64,000 nucleotides of DNA from Chitinophaga pollutisoli (lineage in GTDB: Bacteria > Bacteroidota > Bacteroidia > Chitinophagales > Chitinophagaceae): contig NZ_CP149822.1 in NCBI RefSeq assembly GCF_038396755.1, positions 1,798,001 to 1,862,000 of the forward strand, read 5' to 3'. The notes under the pieces were generated by a model. The model worked only from the letters and a program-made list of their open reading frames with translations. It did not search any database and was not told the origin of the DNA. The position numbers and the translations under genes are program-made. Positions 15,511 through 24,587 of this stretch are shown here, piece after piece (the stretch's first letter is position 1; each line of letters begins with the position of its first letter).

Positions 15511-15885
15511 ATGATACCTTTAACCACCACCTTACGCATCAACGGCATTTCTTCCCTCGCTACCGGCCTATTGCTGGCCATTTTCCCCGGCGTAACCGCG
15601 GATATCTTCGGCGTAACCGCCACCGCTCCATTCCTGGCCACCGGCCTCTTCCTGGTGGTCTTTGCATCCGGGGTATTATTCGTCGCGCAGCGGCCTGCGC
15701 CTTCCGCCGTGAAATGGATCATTGCGTTGGATACAATTTGGGTGATCGGCAGCGCCGCCGCCATCTTCGCCCTCTTCTCCGCCATTTCCGGCATCGGCAC
15801 GTTGCTCATCGCCGGCGTGGCGCTCTGGGTAGGCGCGATGGCCATCCTCCAGCAGAAAGGGCTCCGCAGCCCCGCCACAGCCTGA
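15511..15885 (+). CDS. Small four-helix membrane protein, probably AraC-controlled
   Basis: 124 residues from the ATG at 15511; the longer frame would cross the promoter. Four hydrophobic helices at about 10-27, 34-55, 66-85 and 88-112 leave almost no soluble domain. No catalytic motif or family that I can name; the pattern is shared by many small Bacteroidota proteins that sit next to AraC genes. Its own promoter and the palindromes upstream suggest that the divergent AraC regulator controls it. It ends at a terminator shared with argH. Confidence 0.7.
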   Translation: MIPLTTTLRINGISSLATGLLLAIFPGVTADIFGVTATAPFLATGLFLVVFASGVLFVAQRPAPSAVKWIIALDTIWVIGSAAAIFALFSAISGIGTLLIAGVALWVGAMAILQQKGLRSPATA

Positions 15886-15905
15886 CGGACCATCCGTCAA
15901 AAAGC

Positions 15906-15937
15906 AAAAGGGACGCCTTTACCGGGCGTCCCTTTTT
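15906..15937. terminator. Bidirectional terminator between the membrane protein gene and argH
   Basis: Stem AAAAGGGACGCC (15906-15917) / GGCGTCCCTTTT (15925-15936) with A- and T-runs on both sides. It closes the arginine operon. Confidence 0.85.
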
Positions 15938-15959
15938 TATGGAAAAATTCGCGTGTACA

Positions 15960-17291
15960 TTATTTAACCAGTTTGTCGATCGCGGCATGCACCTTCGCAA
16001 AAGGAAACGACGCAATCACCGTATCCATCTGCGCATTCACGGCTTCGTTCTGCAAATTGCCGATACTGCCTTCGTGCGTATGGCGAATGTCGGTATCCGG
16101 TTCGAATTTGCCGCTTTCGATGTCGAGGCCCACTTGTTTATAGGCTTCCCGGAAAGGCGTTCCTTCCAGCACAAGACGGTTCACCACTTCCACGCTGAAG
16201 AGATAGCGGTACTTTTCGTCTTTGAGGATATCTTCCCTGATGCGGATGTTCTCCAGCATGAGGCGGCTCATGCGCAGGCTGTCGCGCAGGGTGCTGAATG
16301 CCGGGAAAAGATTTTCTTTCAGCAACTGCAGATCGCGGTGGTAGCCGGAAGGCAGGTTCACCGTCATCATGGCGATCTCGTTGGGCAACGCCTGCAGTTT
16401 ATTGCAATGCGAGCGGATGAGTTCCCACACGTCGGGGTTCTTTTTGTGGGGCATGATGGAAGAACCGGTCGTCAGCTCATCCGGGAAACCGATGAAACCG
16501 AAGTTTTGGTTCATGAACAACGTCGCGTCCATCGCCATTCTCGACACGGTAGCGGCGATGCCGGCCAACGCGAAGGCCACCAGTTTCTCCGTTTTACCGC
16601 GGCCCATCTGCGCGTACACAACATTATAGTTCAACGCTTCAAAACCCAGGAGCTGCGTGGTCATCGTGCGGTTCAGCGGGAAAGAAGATCCGTAACCGGC
16701 CGCAGAGCCCAGCGGGTTTTTATTCACGACACGGTAGGCGCCCTGCAGCATGATTAGATCATCGACCAGGCTTTCGGCATACGCGCCAAACCACAACCCG
16801 AACGAACTCGGCATCGCGATCTGCAAATGCGTATATCCCGGTAAAAGGGTGTTTTTATATTGCTCGCTCTGCTGTTGCAGCAGGTCGAATAAGGCTTTCG
16901 TTTCATGAACGATCGTTTCCAGCTCGTGGCGGAGAAACAGCTTCAGGTCTACCAGCACCTGGTCGTTGCGCGACCGGCCGCTATGGATCTTCTTGCCGGA
17001 TTCGCCCACGCGGCGCGTCAGCAGCAATTCCACCTGCGAGTGGATATCCTCCACTCCTTCTTCCAGCACAAAATCCCCTGCTTCAATTTCGCGGTAGATC
17101 TTCTTGAGTTCCTGTTGCAGCACGGCGAGGTCTTCCGCCGGCAGCAGGCCTACCGATTCGAGCATGGTGATGTGCGCCAGCGACCCCAGCACGTCGAACG
17201 GTGCGAGGTAAGCGTCCATTTCACGGTCGCGCCCTACGGTGAACTGTTCCACTGCAGCGAGGGAGGTTTTATCTTTCTGCCAAAGTTTCAT
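15960..17291 (-). CDS. argH: Argininosuccinate lyase
   Basis: 443 residues from the ATG at 17291 (the frame's upstream first codon is TTG). ArgH splits argininosuccinate into arginine and fumarate, the last step of arginine synthesis, in the cytoplasm. The fumarase/aspartase superfamily signature GSSIMPHKKNPD (about residues 278-289) contains the mobile catalytic loop. SGRSRNDQVLVDLKLFLR (about 106-123) and TLLPGYTHLQIAMP (about 151-164) are family motifs with substrate-binding residues. Length is typical. It is the last gene of the arginine operon and is followed by a strong terminator. Confidence 0.96.
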   Translation of the reverse strand: MKLWQKDKTSLAAVEQFTVGRDREMDAYLAPFDVLGSLAHITMLESVGLLPAEDLAVLQQELKKIYREIEAGDFVLEEGVEDIHSQVELLLTRRVGESGKKIHSGRSRNDQVLVDLKLFLRHELETIVHETKALFDLLQQQSEQYKNTLLPGYTHLQIAMPSSFGLWFGAYAESLVDDLIMLQGAYRVVNKNPLGSAAGYGSSFPLNRTMTTQLLGFEALNYNVVYAQMGRGKTEKLVAFALAGIAATVSRMAMDATLFMNQNFGFIGFPDELTTGSSIMPHKKNPDVWELIRSHCNKLQALPNEIAMMTVNLPSGYHRDLQLLKENLFPAFSTLRDSLRMSRLMLENIRIREDILKDEKYRYLFSVEVVNRLVLEGTPFREAYKQVGLDIESGKFEPDTDIRHTHEGSIGNLQNEAVNAQMDTVIASFPFAKVHAAIDKLVK

Positions 17292-17317
17292 CGTCAATCA
17301 TTTTAATAATTCATGCA

Positions 17318-18391
17318 CTAAAGTACGCCATTCACTACAGACAGCAGGCGGATATACGTATCAATCCCCTGCCGGATTTCATCCAGGTAGATGAATTCAT
17401 CGGCCGAATGCGAACGCGCGCTGTCGCCGGGGCCTACTTTCACGGAGGTAGCGGGGATAAGCGCCTGGTCCGACGTAGTCGGCGAACCATACAACTGTTT
17501 CCCCAGCCCGATGCCCGCCTGTACCAGTGGATGCTCTTTCGGGATGAAAGATGGCCGCATGCGCATGGAGCGGGGCTTCACGTCGCATTTAACATTCGCG
17601 CGTATCGTTTCCAGCATTTCCTCCAGCGTATATTGATCCGTAGCCCGGCAATCCACTACAAAAGAGCATTCTGCCGGCACCACGTTGTGCGCCTTATTGG
17701 AAGTATGAATTACGGTTACGCTCATCTTCACCGGTCCCAGCGTATCACTCACATTCGGAAAACGGTAATTGCGGAACCAGTTGATATCGTCCAGCGCATG
17801 GTACAAAGCGTTATCTCCTTCGTCACGCGCAGCGTGACCCGCTTTCCCGTGTGCTACGCAATCCAGCACCATCAACCCTTTCTCGGCCACGGCCAGATCG
17901 GTTTTCGTTGGCTCGCCAACAATGGCGAAATCGATCTGCGGCAACAGGTGCAGGATGCTTTCGATGCCATTCACTCCGCTGATTTCCTCTTCAGCCGTTG
18001 CCGCGATGGCGATATTGTAAGGAAGATTTTCGGTTTCGTAAAAATGAAGGAACGCCGCGATGAGGCTCACCAGGCAGCCGCCGGCGTCGTTGGAGCCGAG
18101 GCCGAAAAGTTTGCCGTCTTCCACTGCGGGATCAAATGGGTCGCGGGTATATTGCGGGTTGGGCTTAACGGTGTCGTGATGGGAGTTCAGGAGGATGGTA
18201 GGCTTCGCCGGATTGAAATGCCGGTTGAGGGCCCAGATATTGTTGAGGTGACGATTGTATTGTACCCCATGTTGTTCCATAAAGTTCGCCAGGATAGCAG
18301 CCGTGCCGTCTTCCTCTTTGGAAAAGGAAGGCGTACTGATCAGCATTTTTAACAGCTGTACGGCGTCTTCATAGCGTTGTTGATTCCACAT
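17318..18391 (-). CDS. M20-family acyl-ornithine deacylase (ArgE-type)
   Basis: 357 residues. Predicted zinc peptidase-fold hydrolase that removes the acyl group from N-acetyl- or N-succinyl-ornithine or the citrulline derivative, releasing the free amino acid for ArgG. Metal-binding motifs: NSHHDTV (His and Asp, about residues 69-75), GLGSNDAGG (Asp about 102), AEEEISG (Glu pair about 136), and a late His in SARSHSADE (about 327-335). The catalytic domain is interrupted by the usual dimerisation domain. Inside the arginine operon, 3 nt from argB. In this pathway the deacylase acts on acylcitrulline, because the carbamoyltransferase works on the acylated form. Confidence 0.9.
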   Translation of the reverse strand: MWNQQRYEDAVQLLKMLISTPSFSKEEDGTAAILANFMEQHGVQYNRHLNNIWALNRHFNPAKPTILLNSHHDTVKPNPQYTRDPFDPAVEDGKLFGLGSNDAGGCLVSLIAAFLHFYETENLPYNIAIAATAEEEISGVNGIESILHLLPQIDFAIVGEPTKTDLAVAEKGLMVLDCVAHGKAGHAARDEGDNALYHALDDINWFRNYRFPNVSDTLGPVKMSVTVIHTSNKAHNVVPAECSFVVDCRATDQYTLEEMLETIRANVKCDVKPRSMRMRPSFIPKEHPLVQAGIGLGKQLYGSPTTSDQALIPATSVKVGPGDSARSHSADEFIYLDEIRQGIDTYIRLLSVVNGVL

Positions 18392-18394
18392 ATT

Positions 18395-19192
18395 TCAGCA
18401 TATTAAGGTACCGGCCACCGCGTCGGTGGTGTTGCGGCGCAGATCGTCCGCATGGCCGATCAGCACTTCCTTCACCCCGTTACCGATAGCCGCGAAAGCG
18501 TTTTCCAGTTTGGGGAGGATACCGTCAGACAGCGCACCGGCCGCCATGAGCTGCTGGTACACTTCCTGGTTGATCAAGTTGATCACCGAATCATCGTCCG
18601 CCGCATCACGGAGCACACCTTTCTTTTCAAAACAGAAAATCAGGCGTACATCATAAAGCGCAGCCAGGGCCACGGCAAGCGAAGACGCGATGGTATCGGC
18701 GTTGGTATTGAGGATCTGTCCTTTCCCGTCGTGCGTGAGCGGCGACATCACAGGCGTGAGGCCCGCGTCCAGCAACAATTGCAGCGGAGCGGTCTGTACA
18801 TTCCCGGCGGGAATGTCGCCCACGAATCCGTAGTCGATCTCCTTCACCGGGCGCTTCACTGCCGGGATGATATTGGCATCCGCGCCTGTCAACCCGATGG
18901 CGTTCGCACCCAGCGATTGCAGCTTCGCAACGATCTGTTTGTTGACGAGCCCGCCATACACCATCGTTACCACATCTACCGTTTCCGCGTCGGTGATCCT
19001 GCGGCCGTTCACGTATTTCGATTCGATGCCCAGCTTGTCCCCCATCCGCGTGGCGATCTTGCCGCCGCCATGGATAAGGATCTTCCTGCCGGGAACCGCC
19101 GCGAAGTCGGCCAGGAAAGTATCGAGGAGGGCGGGATTGTCGATGACATTCCCGCCCACTTTCACTACAAAAACTTTGTCTTTACCAGCCAT
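18395..19192 (-). CDS. argB: Acylglutamate kinase (ArgB)
   Basis: 265 residues. Phosphorylates the gamma-carboxyl of N-acetyl- (or N-succinyl-) glutamate. The amino-acid kinase fold is visible: VVKVGGNVIDNPALL (residues 9-23), ILIHGGGKIATRMGDKLGIE (about 38-57), the RRITDAETVDVVTMVYGG segment, and ILNTNADTIASSLAVAL (about 160-176). Length is standard for ArgB. Its start overlaps the argF' stop (ATGA), which indicates translational coupling. Whether the acyl group is acetyl or succinyl cannot be told from this protein alone. Confidence 0.95.
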   Translation of the reverse strand: MAGKDKVFVVKVGGNVIDNPALLDTFLADFAAVPGRKILIHGGGKIATRMGDKLGIESKYVNGRRITDAETVDVVTMVYGGLVNKQIVAKLQSLGANAIGLTGADANIIPAVKRPVKEIDYGFVGDIPAGNVQTAPLQLLLDAGLTPVMSPLTHDGKGQILNTNADTIASSLAVALAALYDVRLIFCFEKKGVLRDAADDDSVINLINQEVYQQLMAAGALSDGILPKLENAFAAIGNGVKEVLIGHADDLRRNTTDAVAGTLIC

Positions 19193-20145
19193 CAGCGGTT
19201 TTTTAAGATTTCACTGATCACCGCCTGCGCGGCCCAGGTGCGGTTGCCCGCTTCAGGGATCACGATCGATTGCGGCCCGTCGAGCACTTCGTCAGCGATC
19301 ACCACGTTGCGGCGAACGGGCAGACAGTGCATGACTTTGGCGGTGTTCGTATTTTTCAGCGTGTCGTTTGATACCATCCAGGCCGGGTCCGAGTTGAGGA
19401 TCTTGCCATAGTCGGTGTAAGACGACCAGTTCTTCACATACACGAAGTCCGCTCCTTCGAGGGCTTCCTGCTGGTTATGATAGATTTTCGCGTTACCGGA
19501 AAATTTCGGGTCCAGCTCGTAACCTTCGGGGTGCGCGATGGAGAAGTCCACTTCGTCCCAGGCGTTCATCCACTGCGCGAAGGAGTTGGGAACGGCCTGC
19601 GGGAGCGGTTTAACATGGGGCGCCCAGGTCATTACCACTTTCGGTTTGCGGGTTTGTTGCCATTGTTCGCGGATGGTGATGGCGTCGGTCAGGCTCTGCA
19701 GCGGGTGCAGGGTGGCGCTTTCCAGGCTGATCACGGGTTTGCCGGCGTATTTGATGAACTGGTTGATGTATTTTTCCGTGTAGTCTTCTTCTTTGTTTTT
19801 CAAACCGGGGAAGGTGCGGATGGACAGGATGTCGAAATACTGCCCCATCACAGCGGCGGCTTCTTTCACGTGTTCGGTGGTGTTGCCGTTCATGACAACG
19901 CCGTCGTTCATTTCCAGCGCCCAACCTTCTTTATCGATATTGAACACGACTACTTCCATGCCCAGGTTGCGCGCGGCTACCTGCGTACTGAGGCGGGTGC
20001 GGAGGCTGGGGTTGAGAAATATCATGCCGAGGGTTTTGTTTTCACCCAGGCCTTTTTCTTTGAAAGGATTTTTCTTGTAATCCAGTGCGATATCCACCAT
20101 CTGTGGCACGCCGGGCACATCCTCAACGGAAATAAACTGTTTCAT
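19192..20145 (-). CDS. argF': N-succinylornithine/N-acetylornithine carbamoyltransferase (ArgF')
   Basis: 317 residues. Transfers a carbamoyl group to acylated ornithine, the feature that sets Bacteroidota and Xanthomonas arginine pathways apart from the usual OTCase route. Carbamoyl-phosphate loop FLNPSLRTRLST (about residues 43-54), HPLQSLTD (about 147-154), then MTWAPHVKPLPQAVPNSF (about 171-188) and HCLPVRRN (about 270-277), all conserved in this family. Residue 90, in the loop MNGNTTEHVKEA, is Thr; Bacteroides succinyl enzymes have Pro there and the Xanthomonas acetyl enzyme has Glu. A small neutral residue is closer to the succinyl type, but that is inference. Confidence 0.95.
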   Translation of the reverse strand: MKQFISVEDVPGVPQMVDIALDYKKNPFKEKGLGENKTLGMIFLNPSLRTRLSTQVAARNLGMEVVVFNIDKEGWALEMNDGVVMNGNTTEHVKEAAAVMGQYFDILSIRTFPGLKNKEEDYTEKYINQFIKYAGKPVISLESATLHPLQSLTDAITIREQWQQTRKPKVVMTWAPHVKPLPQAVPNSFAQWMNAWDEVDFSIAHPEGYELDPKFSGNAKIYHNQQEALEGADFVYVKNWSSYTDYGKILNSDPAWMVSNDTLKNTNTAKVMHCLPVRRNVVIADEVLDGPQSIVIPEAGNRTWAAQAVISEILKNR

Positions 20146-21281
20146 TAAGCGTGAACCGGTTTTAAAGCTTGTTTGAATGCGGTTAAGAACTGATCGGCGT
20201 GATCTTTCGTGAGCGCCAGCGAAGGCAGCAGCCGGATCACGTTCGGCTTGGCTTCGCCGGTGAAGATTTTATAAGTGAAGAGCAGTTCTCTCCGTACGTG
20301 CGACAGCTCCTCTGGCAGTTCGATCCCGATCATCAGGCCCTTGCCTCTCACTTCCTTCACTTCCGGGAATTTCCGCAGTTCTTCCATGAGATAATTGCCT
20401 ACGTTTTCGGCGTTGGCGATGAGGTTGTCTTTTTCGATCACTTCCAGCACGGCGAGCGCAGCGGCGCAGGCCAGGTGGTTACCGCCGAAAGTGGTCCCGA
20501 GCATGCCGTATGCAGGTTTGAATTTCGGGGCGATGATGATGCCGCCGATCGGGAAACCATTGCCCATGCCTTTGGCCATGGTGTAGATATCCGCATTAAC
20601 GCCGGCATGGTCGTGGCTGAAGAATTTACCGCTCCGGCCATACCCGCACTGTACGGAATCCGCGATGAACACGGCGTTGTGCTGGTCGCAGAGGCTCCGG
20701 ATCTTCTGCAGGAAAGCGGGAGAAGCGACGTTGATGCCCCCCACGCCCTGGATCCCTTCAATGATCACGGACGATACCTCATACTTATTGAATGCATCCT
20801 CCAGTGCGGCAAGATCTTCCCAGGGAAGAAATACCACGTTGTCGGTCTCATTCACCGGCGCCACGATCTTCGGGTTGTCGGTTGCGGCTACCGCCAGCGA
20901 CGTCCGCCCGTGGAACGCTTTTTTGAATGCGATGATTTTCTTTCTCCCGTTGTAGAAAGACGCGAGCTTCAGCGCGTTTTCATTGGCCTCCGCGCCGGAG
21001 TTCACGAGAAACAGCTGGTAATCTTCCTTGCCCGATACCTTGCCCAGCTTCTCCGCCAGTTGCTGCTGCAAAGGAATGTGGATGGAGTTGGAATAGAAGC
21101 CTACTTTATTCAGCTGGTCCGTCAGCCGCTGCACGTAATGCGGGTGCGTATGGCCGATGGAGATCACGGCGTGTCCGCCGTAGAGGTCCAGGTACTGGGT
21201 ACCTTCATCGTCCCACACATGCGAGCCCTGTGCTTTGGTGATGGTGATATCATTTACGGGATATACGTCGAAAAGTTTCAT
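20145..21281 (-). CDS. argD: Acylornithine aminotransferase (ArgD)
   Basis: 378 residues. Class III PLP-dependent aminotransferase that converts acylglutamate semialdehyde to acylornithine with glutamate as donor. Visible: GHAVISIGHTHPHYVQRL (about residues 35-52), LVNSGAEANENALKLASF (about 92-109), the PLP-binding aspartate in IADSVQCGYGRSGKFF (about 204-219), and the PLP lysine in YTMAKGMGNGFPIGG (Lys about 239). Length is standard. Within the arginine operon; its stop shares a base with the argF' start. Confidence 0.95.
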   Translation of the reverse strand: MKLFDVYPVNDITITKAQGSHVWDDEGTQYLDLYGGHAVISIGHTHPHYVQRLTDQLNKVGFYSNSIHIPLQQQLAEKLGKVSGKEDYQLFLVNSGAEANENALKLASFYNGRKKIIAFKKAFHGRTSLAVAATDNPKIVAPVNETDNVVFLPWEDLAALEDAFNKYEVSSVIIEGIQGVGGINVASPAFLQKIRSLCDQHNAVFIADSVQCGYGRSGKFFSHDHAGVNADIYTMAKGMGNGFPIGGIIIAPKFKPAYGMLGTTFGGNHLACAAALAVLEVIEKDNLIANAENVGNYLMEELRKFPEVKEVRGKGLMIGIELPEELSHVRRELLFTYKIFTGEAKPNVIRLLPSLALTKDHADQFLTAFKQALKPVHA

Positions 21282-21299
21282 TTGTTGTTGTTTGTCAAT

Positions 21300-22274
21300 T
21301 TAGAATACGATGGATTTCAGTTTGAGGCCGGCCGTTTCGTCGAGGCCGAGCATCAGGTTCATATTCTGGACCGCTTGCCCTGAGGCGCCTTTGATCAGGT
21401 TGTCTTCGATGGAGTGGATCACAAGCTTGTCGCCCTGCTTTTCCAGCTGTACGAGTACTTTATTGGTATTGACTACCTGTTTGAGATCAATTTGTTTGCG
21501 GCTGACGTGGGTGAAGGGATGCCCTTCGTAATACGCTTCATACAAGGCGTATGCTTCGTCGAGCGACAGTTTGCAGTCCAGGTAGGAAGTGATCCAGATG
21601 CCGCGCGGGTAATCACCGCGAACGGGCACGAAGTGGATGCCTCCTCCGAAAGCAGGCTGTATGGCCTGCAGGGTTCGTCGGATTTCCTTCAGGTGCTGGT
21701 GCTGCAGTACTTTATAAGTCGAGATGTTGTTGGCCCTCCAGGTGAAGTGCGAAGTCGCCTGCAGGCTCTGCCCCGCCCCGGTGGAGCCGGTGATGCCTGT
21801 GGTATGCACTTCGCCGAGCAGCCCCGCTTTCGCCAGCGGCAGCAGGCCCAGCTGGATAGCCGTGGCAAAGCAACCGGGGTTGGCGATGTTGGACGCCTCT
21901 TTGATGGCATCGCGGTTGGCTTCGGGAAGGCCGTACACGAAGGTGCGGTCTTTCACGGTTTCGCCCAGCCTGAAATCCTGGCTGAGGTCCACCACTTTCA
22001 CGGAGGCGGCGATATCGTTCTGTTCGAGGAACTTTTTGGATTCGCCGTGGCCGAGGCAAAGGAACATCACGTCTACGGTGTTATCGATTTCGCCGGAAAA
22101 CAGGAGGTCCGTTTCGCCGAGGAGGTCGCCGTGGACGGCATGGAGCGGATTGCCCGCGTTGCTGCGGGAATGAACAAACGCCAGTTCCACATCGGGGTGG
22201 TTCAGCAGCAGCCTGATGGCTTCGCCGCCTGTATATCCCGCCCCGCCGATAATGCCTGCCTTTCTCGTTTTCAT
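21300..22274 (-). CDS. argC: N-acyl-gamma-glutamyl-phosphate reductase (ArgC)
   Basis: 324 residues. NADPH-dependent reduction of acylglutamyl phosphate to the semialdehyde. N-terminal Rossmann motif AGIIGGAGYTGGEAIRLLLN (residues 6-25) and catalytic cysteine in SNIANPGCFATAIQLGLLPL (Cys about 133). The substrate-binding segment TGITGSTGAGQSLQATSHF and a conserved C-terminal region follow. Shorter than the 340-350 residue type, as in other Bacteroidota. Between argG (4 nt upstream) and argD. Confidence 0.95.
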   Translation of the reverse strand: MKTRKAGIIGGAGYTGGEAIRLLLNHPDVELAFVHSRSNAGNPLHAVHGDLLGETDLLFSGEIDNTVDVMFLCLGHGESKKFLEQNDIAASVKVVDLSQDFRLGETVKDRTFVYGLPEANRDAIKEASNIANPGCFATAIQLGLLPLAKAGLLGEVHTTGITGSTGAGQSLQATSHFTWRANNISTYKVLQHQHLKEIRRTLQAIQPAFGGGIHFVPVRGDYPRGIWITSYLDCKLSLDEAYALYEAYYEGHPFTHVSRKQIDLKQVVNTNKVLVQLEKQGDKLVIHSIEDNLIKGASGQAVQNMNLMLGLDETAGLKLKSIVF

Positions 22275-22278
22275 GCCT

Positions 22279-23475
22279 TTATTTTTTGTTGGATTCGTTA
22301 ACCTGGTTCCAGATCATGGTCTGGTTACCGAAAATCTTGCTGAAGCCTCTCACGTCTTCGCCGCTCCAGCCGCTGTTCATTTCACCATACTTGCCGAATT
22401 TGCTGCTCATCAGGTCGTAGGCAGACTCGATGCCCGTTACCTGGAAACGGTACGGCATCAGGTTCACAAACACCTTGCCGGTTACGTTTTCCTGGCTGTG
22501 TTGAAGGTACGCTTCGATGTCGCGCATCACGGGGTCGAGGATCTGGCCTTCATGCATCCAGTTGCCGTAGAAAGTAGCTAGCTGGTCTTTCCAGGTGAGC
22601 TGCCATTTGCTCAACACGTGTTTTTCAAGTGCATGGTGCGCTTTGAGGATCACCATGGGCGCGGCGGCTTCGAAACCTACGCGGCCTTTGATGCCGATGA
22701 TGGTGTCGCCCACGTGGATGTCGCGGCCGATGGCGAAACCGCCGGCCAGCGTTTGAAGGTACACGATCGCGTCGGTCGGGTGATCGAATTTTTTATCATT
22801 GACGCCGGTCAGCTCGCCTTTCTCGAAAGAAAGCACCACCTGCTCGGGATCGTTTTTGGTGAGTTGCGTGGGCCAGGCTTCTTCGGGGAGCATGCCGTTG
22901 GAAGTCAGCGTTTCCTTACCGCCCACGGAAGTACCCCAGATGCCTTTATTGATAGAGTACATCGCTTTGGCGAAGTTCATTTCCACACCTTTGGACTGCA
23001 GGTAAGCGATTTCGGCTTCGCGGCTCAGTTTGAGGTCGCGGATGGGAGTGATGATTTCCACACCGGGGATCATGATGTGGAAGATCATGTCGAAGCGAAC
23101 CTGGTCGTTGCCCGCGCCGGTGGAACCATGCGCCACGGCGTCGGCGCCTACCTCCTTCACGTATTCGGCGATGGCGAGGGCCTGGCTCATGCGCTCGGCG
23201 CTCACGCTGAGGGGATAGGTGTTGTTTTTCAGTACGTTACCAAATACGAGGTAGCGGATCACTTTATCGTAATAAGAGCGAACCGCATCTACGGTCTTGT
23301 GACTTTTCACACCCAGACTGTAGGCGCGTTTCTCGATCTCCTGCAGTTCTTCCGCAGTAAAACCGCCCGTATTCACGATTACGGAATGCACTTCGTAACC
23401 TTTTTCTTCGGACAGGTATTTAACGCAGTACGATGTATCAAGTCCTCCGCTGAAACCCAGTACAACTTTTCTCAT
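22279..23475 (-). CDS. argG: Argininosuccinate synthase
   Basis: 398 residues. Joins citrulline and aspartate with ATP. The N-terminal P-loop-like motif VVLGFSGGLDTSYCVKYL (residues 4-21) is the ATP pyrophosphatase signature. AVAHGSTGAGNDQVRFDM (about 112-129) and the segment with KGIWGTSVGGKETLTSNG match the family, which includes the Bacteroidota variant of ArgG. Second gene of the operon after the GNAT gene. Length and sequence are complete. Confidence 0.96.
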   Translation of the reverse strand: MRKVVLGFSGGLDTSYCVKYLSEEKGYEVHSVIVNTGGFTAEELQEIEKRAYSLGVKSHKTVDAVRSYYDKVIRYLVFGNVLKNNTYPLSVSAERMSQALAIAEYVKEVGADAVAHGSTGAGNDQVRFDMIFHIMIPGVEIITPIRDLKLSREAEIAYLQSKGVEMNFAKAMYSINKGIWGTSVGGKETLTSNGMLPEEAWPTQLTKNDPEQVVLSFEKGELTGVNDKKFDHPTDAIVYLQTLAGGFAIGRDIHVGDTIIGIKGRVGFEAAAPMVILKAHHALEKHVLSKWQLTWKDQLATFYGNWMHEGQILDPVMRDIEAYLQHSQENVTGKVFVNLMPYRFQVTGIESAYDLMSSKFGKYGEMNSGWSGEDVRGFSKIFGNQTMIWNQVNESNKK

Positions 23476-23522
23476 GGTAATTTTTACTTGTATTTGGTAA
23501 TTCGTAAATAGTTTCTGATTGA

Positions 23523-24308
23523 TTACAGCCAGCTGAAAAGGAAGAACCTTTTCCGGGAGGCGCCTGCTCCGCCGCTGCCGGATTTGCGGGCAGCTTTCAG
23601 CAATATGTATTTTTTATACCGCATCCACCGCTCGAAGAGGGAAAAGTTTCCTTTAAATTTCCGTTTCCGGGATGCGGGCTCCACGGCCACAGCAGCAACA
23701 GTACCTGCGGGCTGCGGTTGTTTGGCGGCCAGCAGTTTGGCGGCTCTTTCCTCGATCTCCTTCGCTTTCTCCACCGGGTCGTACAGCATGGCGGTGCAAA
23801 GGCAGTTTTTCCGGTTCTTGGACATGAGCACTTCGTAGTTCACGCAGCTGCGGCAGCCTTTCCAGAACTCCTCGTCGTCGGTGAGCTCGGAATAGGTAAC
23901 CGGCTCATATCCCAGGTCGGAGTTGATTTTCATGACAGCCAGGCCGGTGGTGAGGCCGAAAATCTTTGCGTCGGGGTATTTGGTGCGCGACAGTTCGAAA
24001 ATCTTCTCCTTGATGGCTTTGGCCACCCCGTGGCCCCGGAATGCGGGGTTGACGATGAGTCCGGAGTTGGCCACGAACTTGTCGTGCCCCCAGGCTTCGA
24101 TATAACAGAATCCCACCCATTCTCCCGATGTGGTAAGCGCGATCACGGCCTTTCCTTCGTCCATTTTCAGCTGCACGTACTCGGGGGAACGTTTGGCAAT
24201 GCCCGTTCCACGCGCTTTAGCAGAAGCTTCCATCTCGTCGGTGATGGTGGTAGCATAGTGCTTATCGTCGGCAGTAGCTGCCCGAACGATGATATCTTTA
24301 TTTTCCAA
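23523..24308 (-). CDS. GNAT-family N-acetyltransferase heading the arginine operon; candidate N-acylglutamate synthase
   Basis: 261 residues. The GNAT domain spans about residues 5-145 with the acyl-CoA motif LIVNPAFRGHGVAKAIKEKI (V-x-x-x-x-R/Q-G-x-G/A loop). A cysteine-rich segment follows, CRSCVNYEVLM then NRKNCLCTAMLYDP (about residues 132-160), then a Pro/Ala linker and a basic C-terminal tail. No classic ArgA or ArgJ is in the operon, so this first gene probably supplies the acylglutamate; that is inference from position. The start is uncertain: the frame begins with TTG, and no ATG lies upstream of the first GNAT strand. Confidence 0.8.
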   Translation of the reverse strand: MENKDIIVRAATADDKHYATTITDEMEASAKARGTGIAKRSPEYVQLKMDEGKAVIALTTSGEWVGFCYIEAWGHDKFVANSGLIVNPAFRGHGVAKAIKEKIFELSRTKYPDAKIFGLTTGLAVMKINSDLGYEPVTYSELTDDEEFWKGCRSCVNYEVLMSKNRKNCLCTAMLYDPVEKAKEIEERAAKLLAAKQPQPAGTVAAVAVEPASRKRKFKGNFSLFERWMRYKKYILLKAARKSGSGGAGASRKRFFLFSWL

Positions 24309-24383
24309 CTTTTTACAATTGAAAATTGTGATGCAATAAATTGAATTGGTAATCCCATTGCCGGGATAGGCCCACGACGGGAG

Positions 24384-24470
24384 TCATGGTTGGGTTATAT
24401 GACGGGGGTGGCCGCTATCAAATGCGTGGTCGTCGGGAAAGATATCTAAAGACAGGAAACCCAATAGCAT
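24384..24470 (-). CDS. Possible 28-codon leader ORF of the arginine operon
   Basis: ATG-to-TGA frame inside the untranslated leader, preceded by GAAGAGGG, an SD-like stretch. The peptide begins MLLGFLSLDIFPDDHAF and holds only one Arg, so it is not an arginine-sensing attenuator of the simple type. Probably chance, recorded because of its place in a long leader. Confidence 0.15.
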   Translation of the reverse strand: MLLGFLSLDIFPDDHAFDSGHPRHITQP

Positions 24471-24587
24471 GAACACCCTCTTCAAGAGAAGGATGAAAAG
24501 CGAAAACGTTGGTATGGGTTGCGATATATTCCAACTTCAGTTCGACGTTAAATTGTGATAAAAAAGTGTCTTTAGTTTTAAAGTAAA

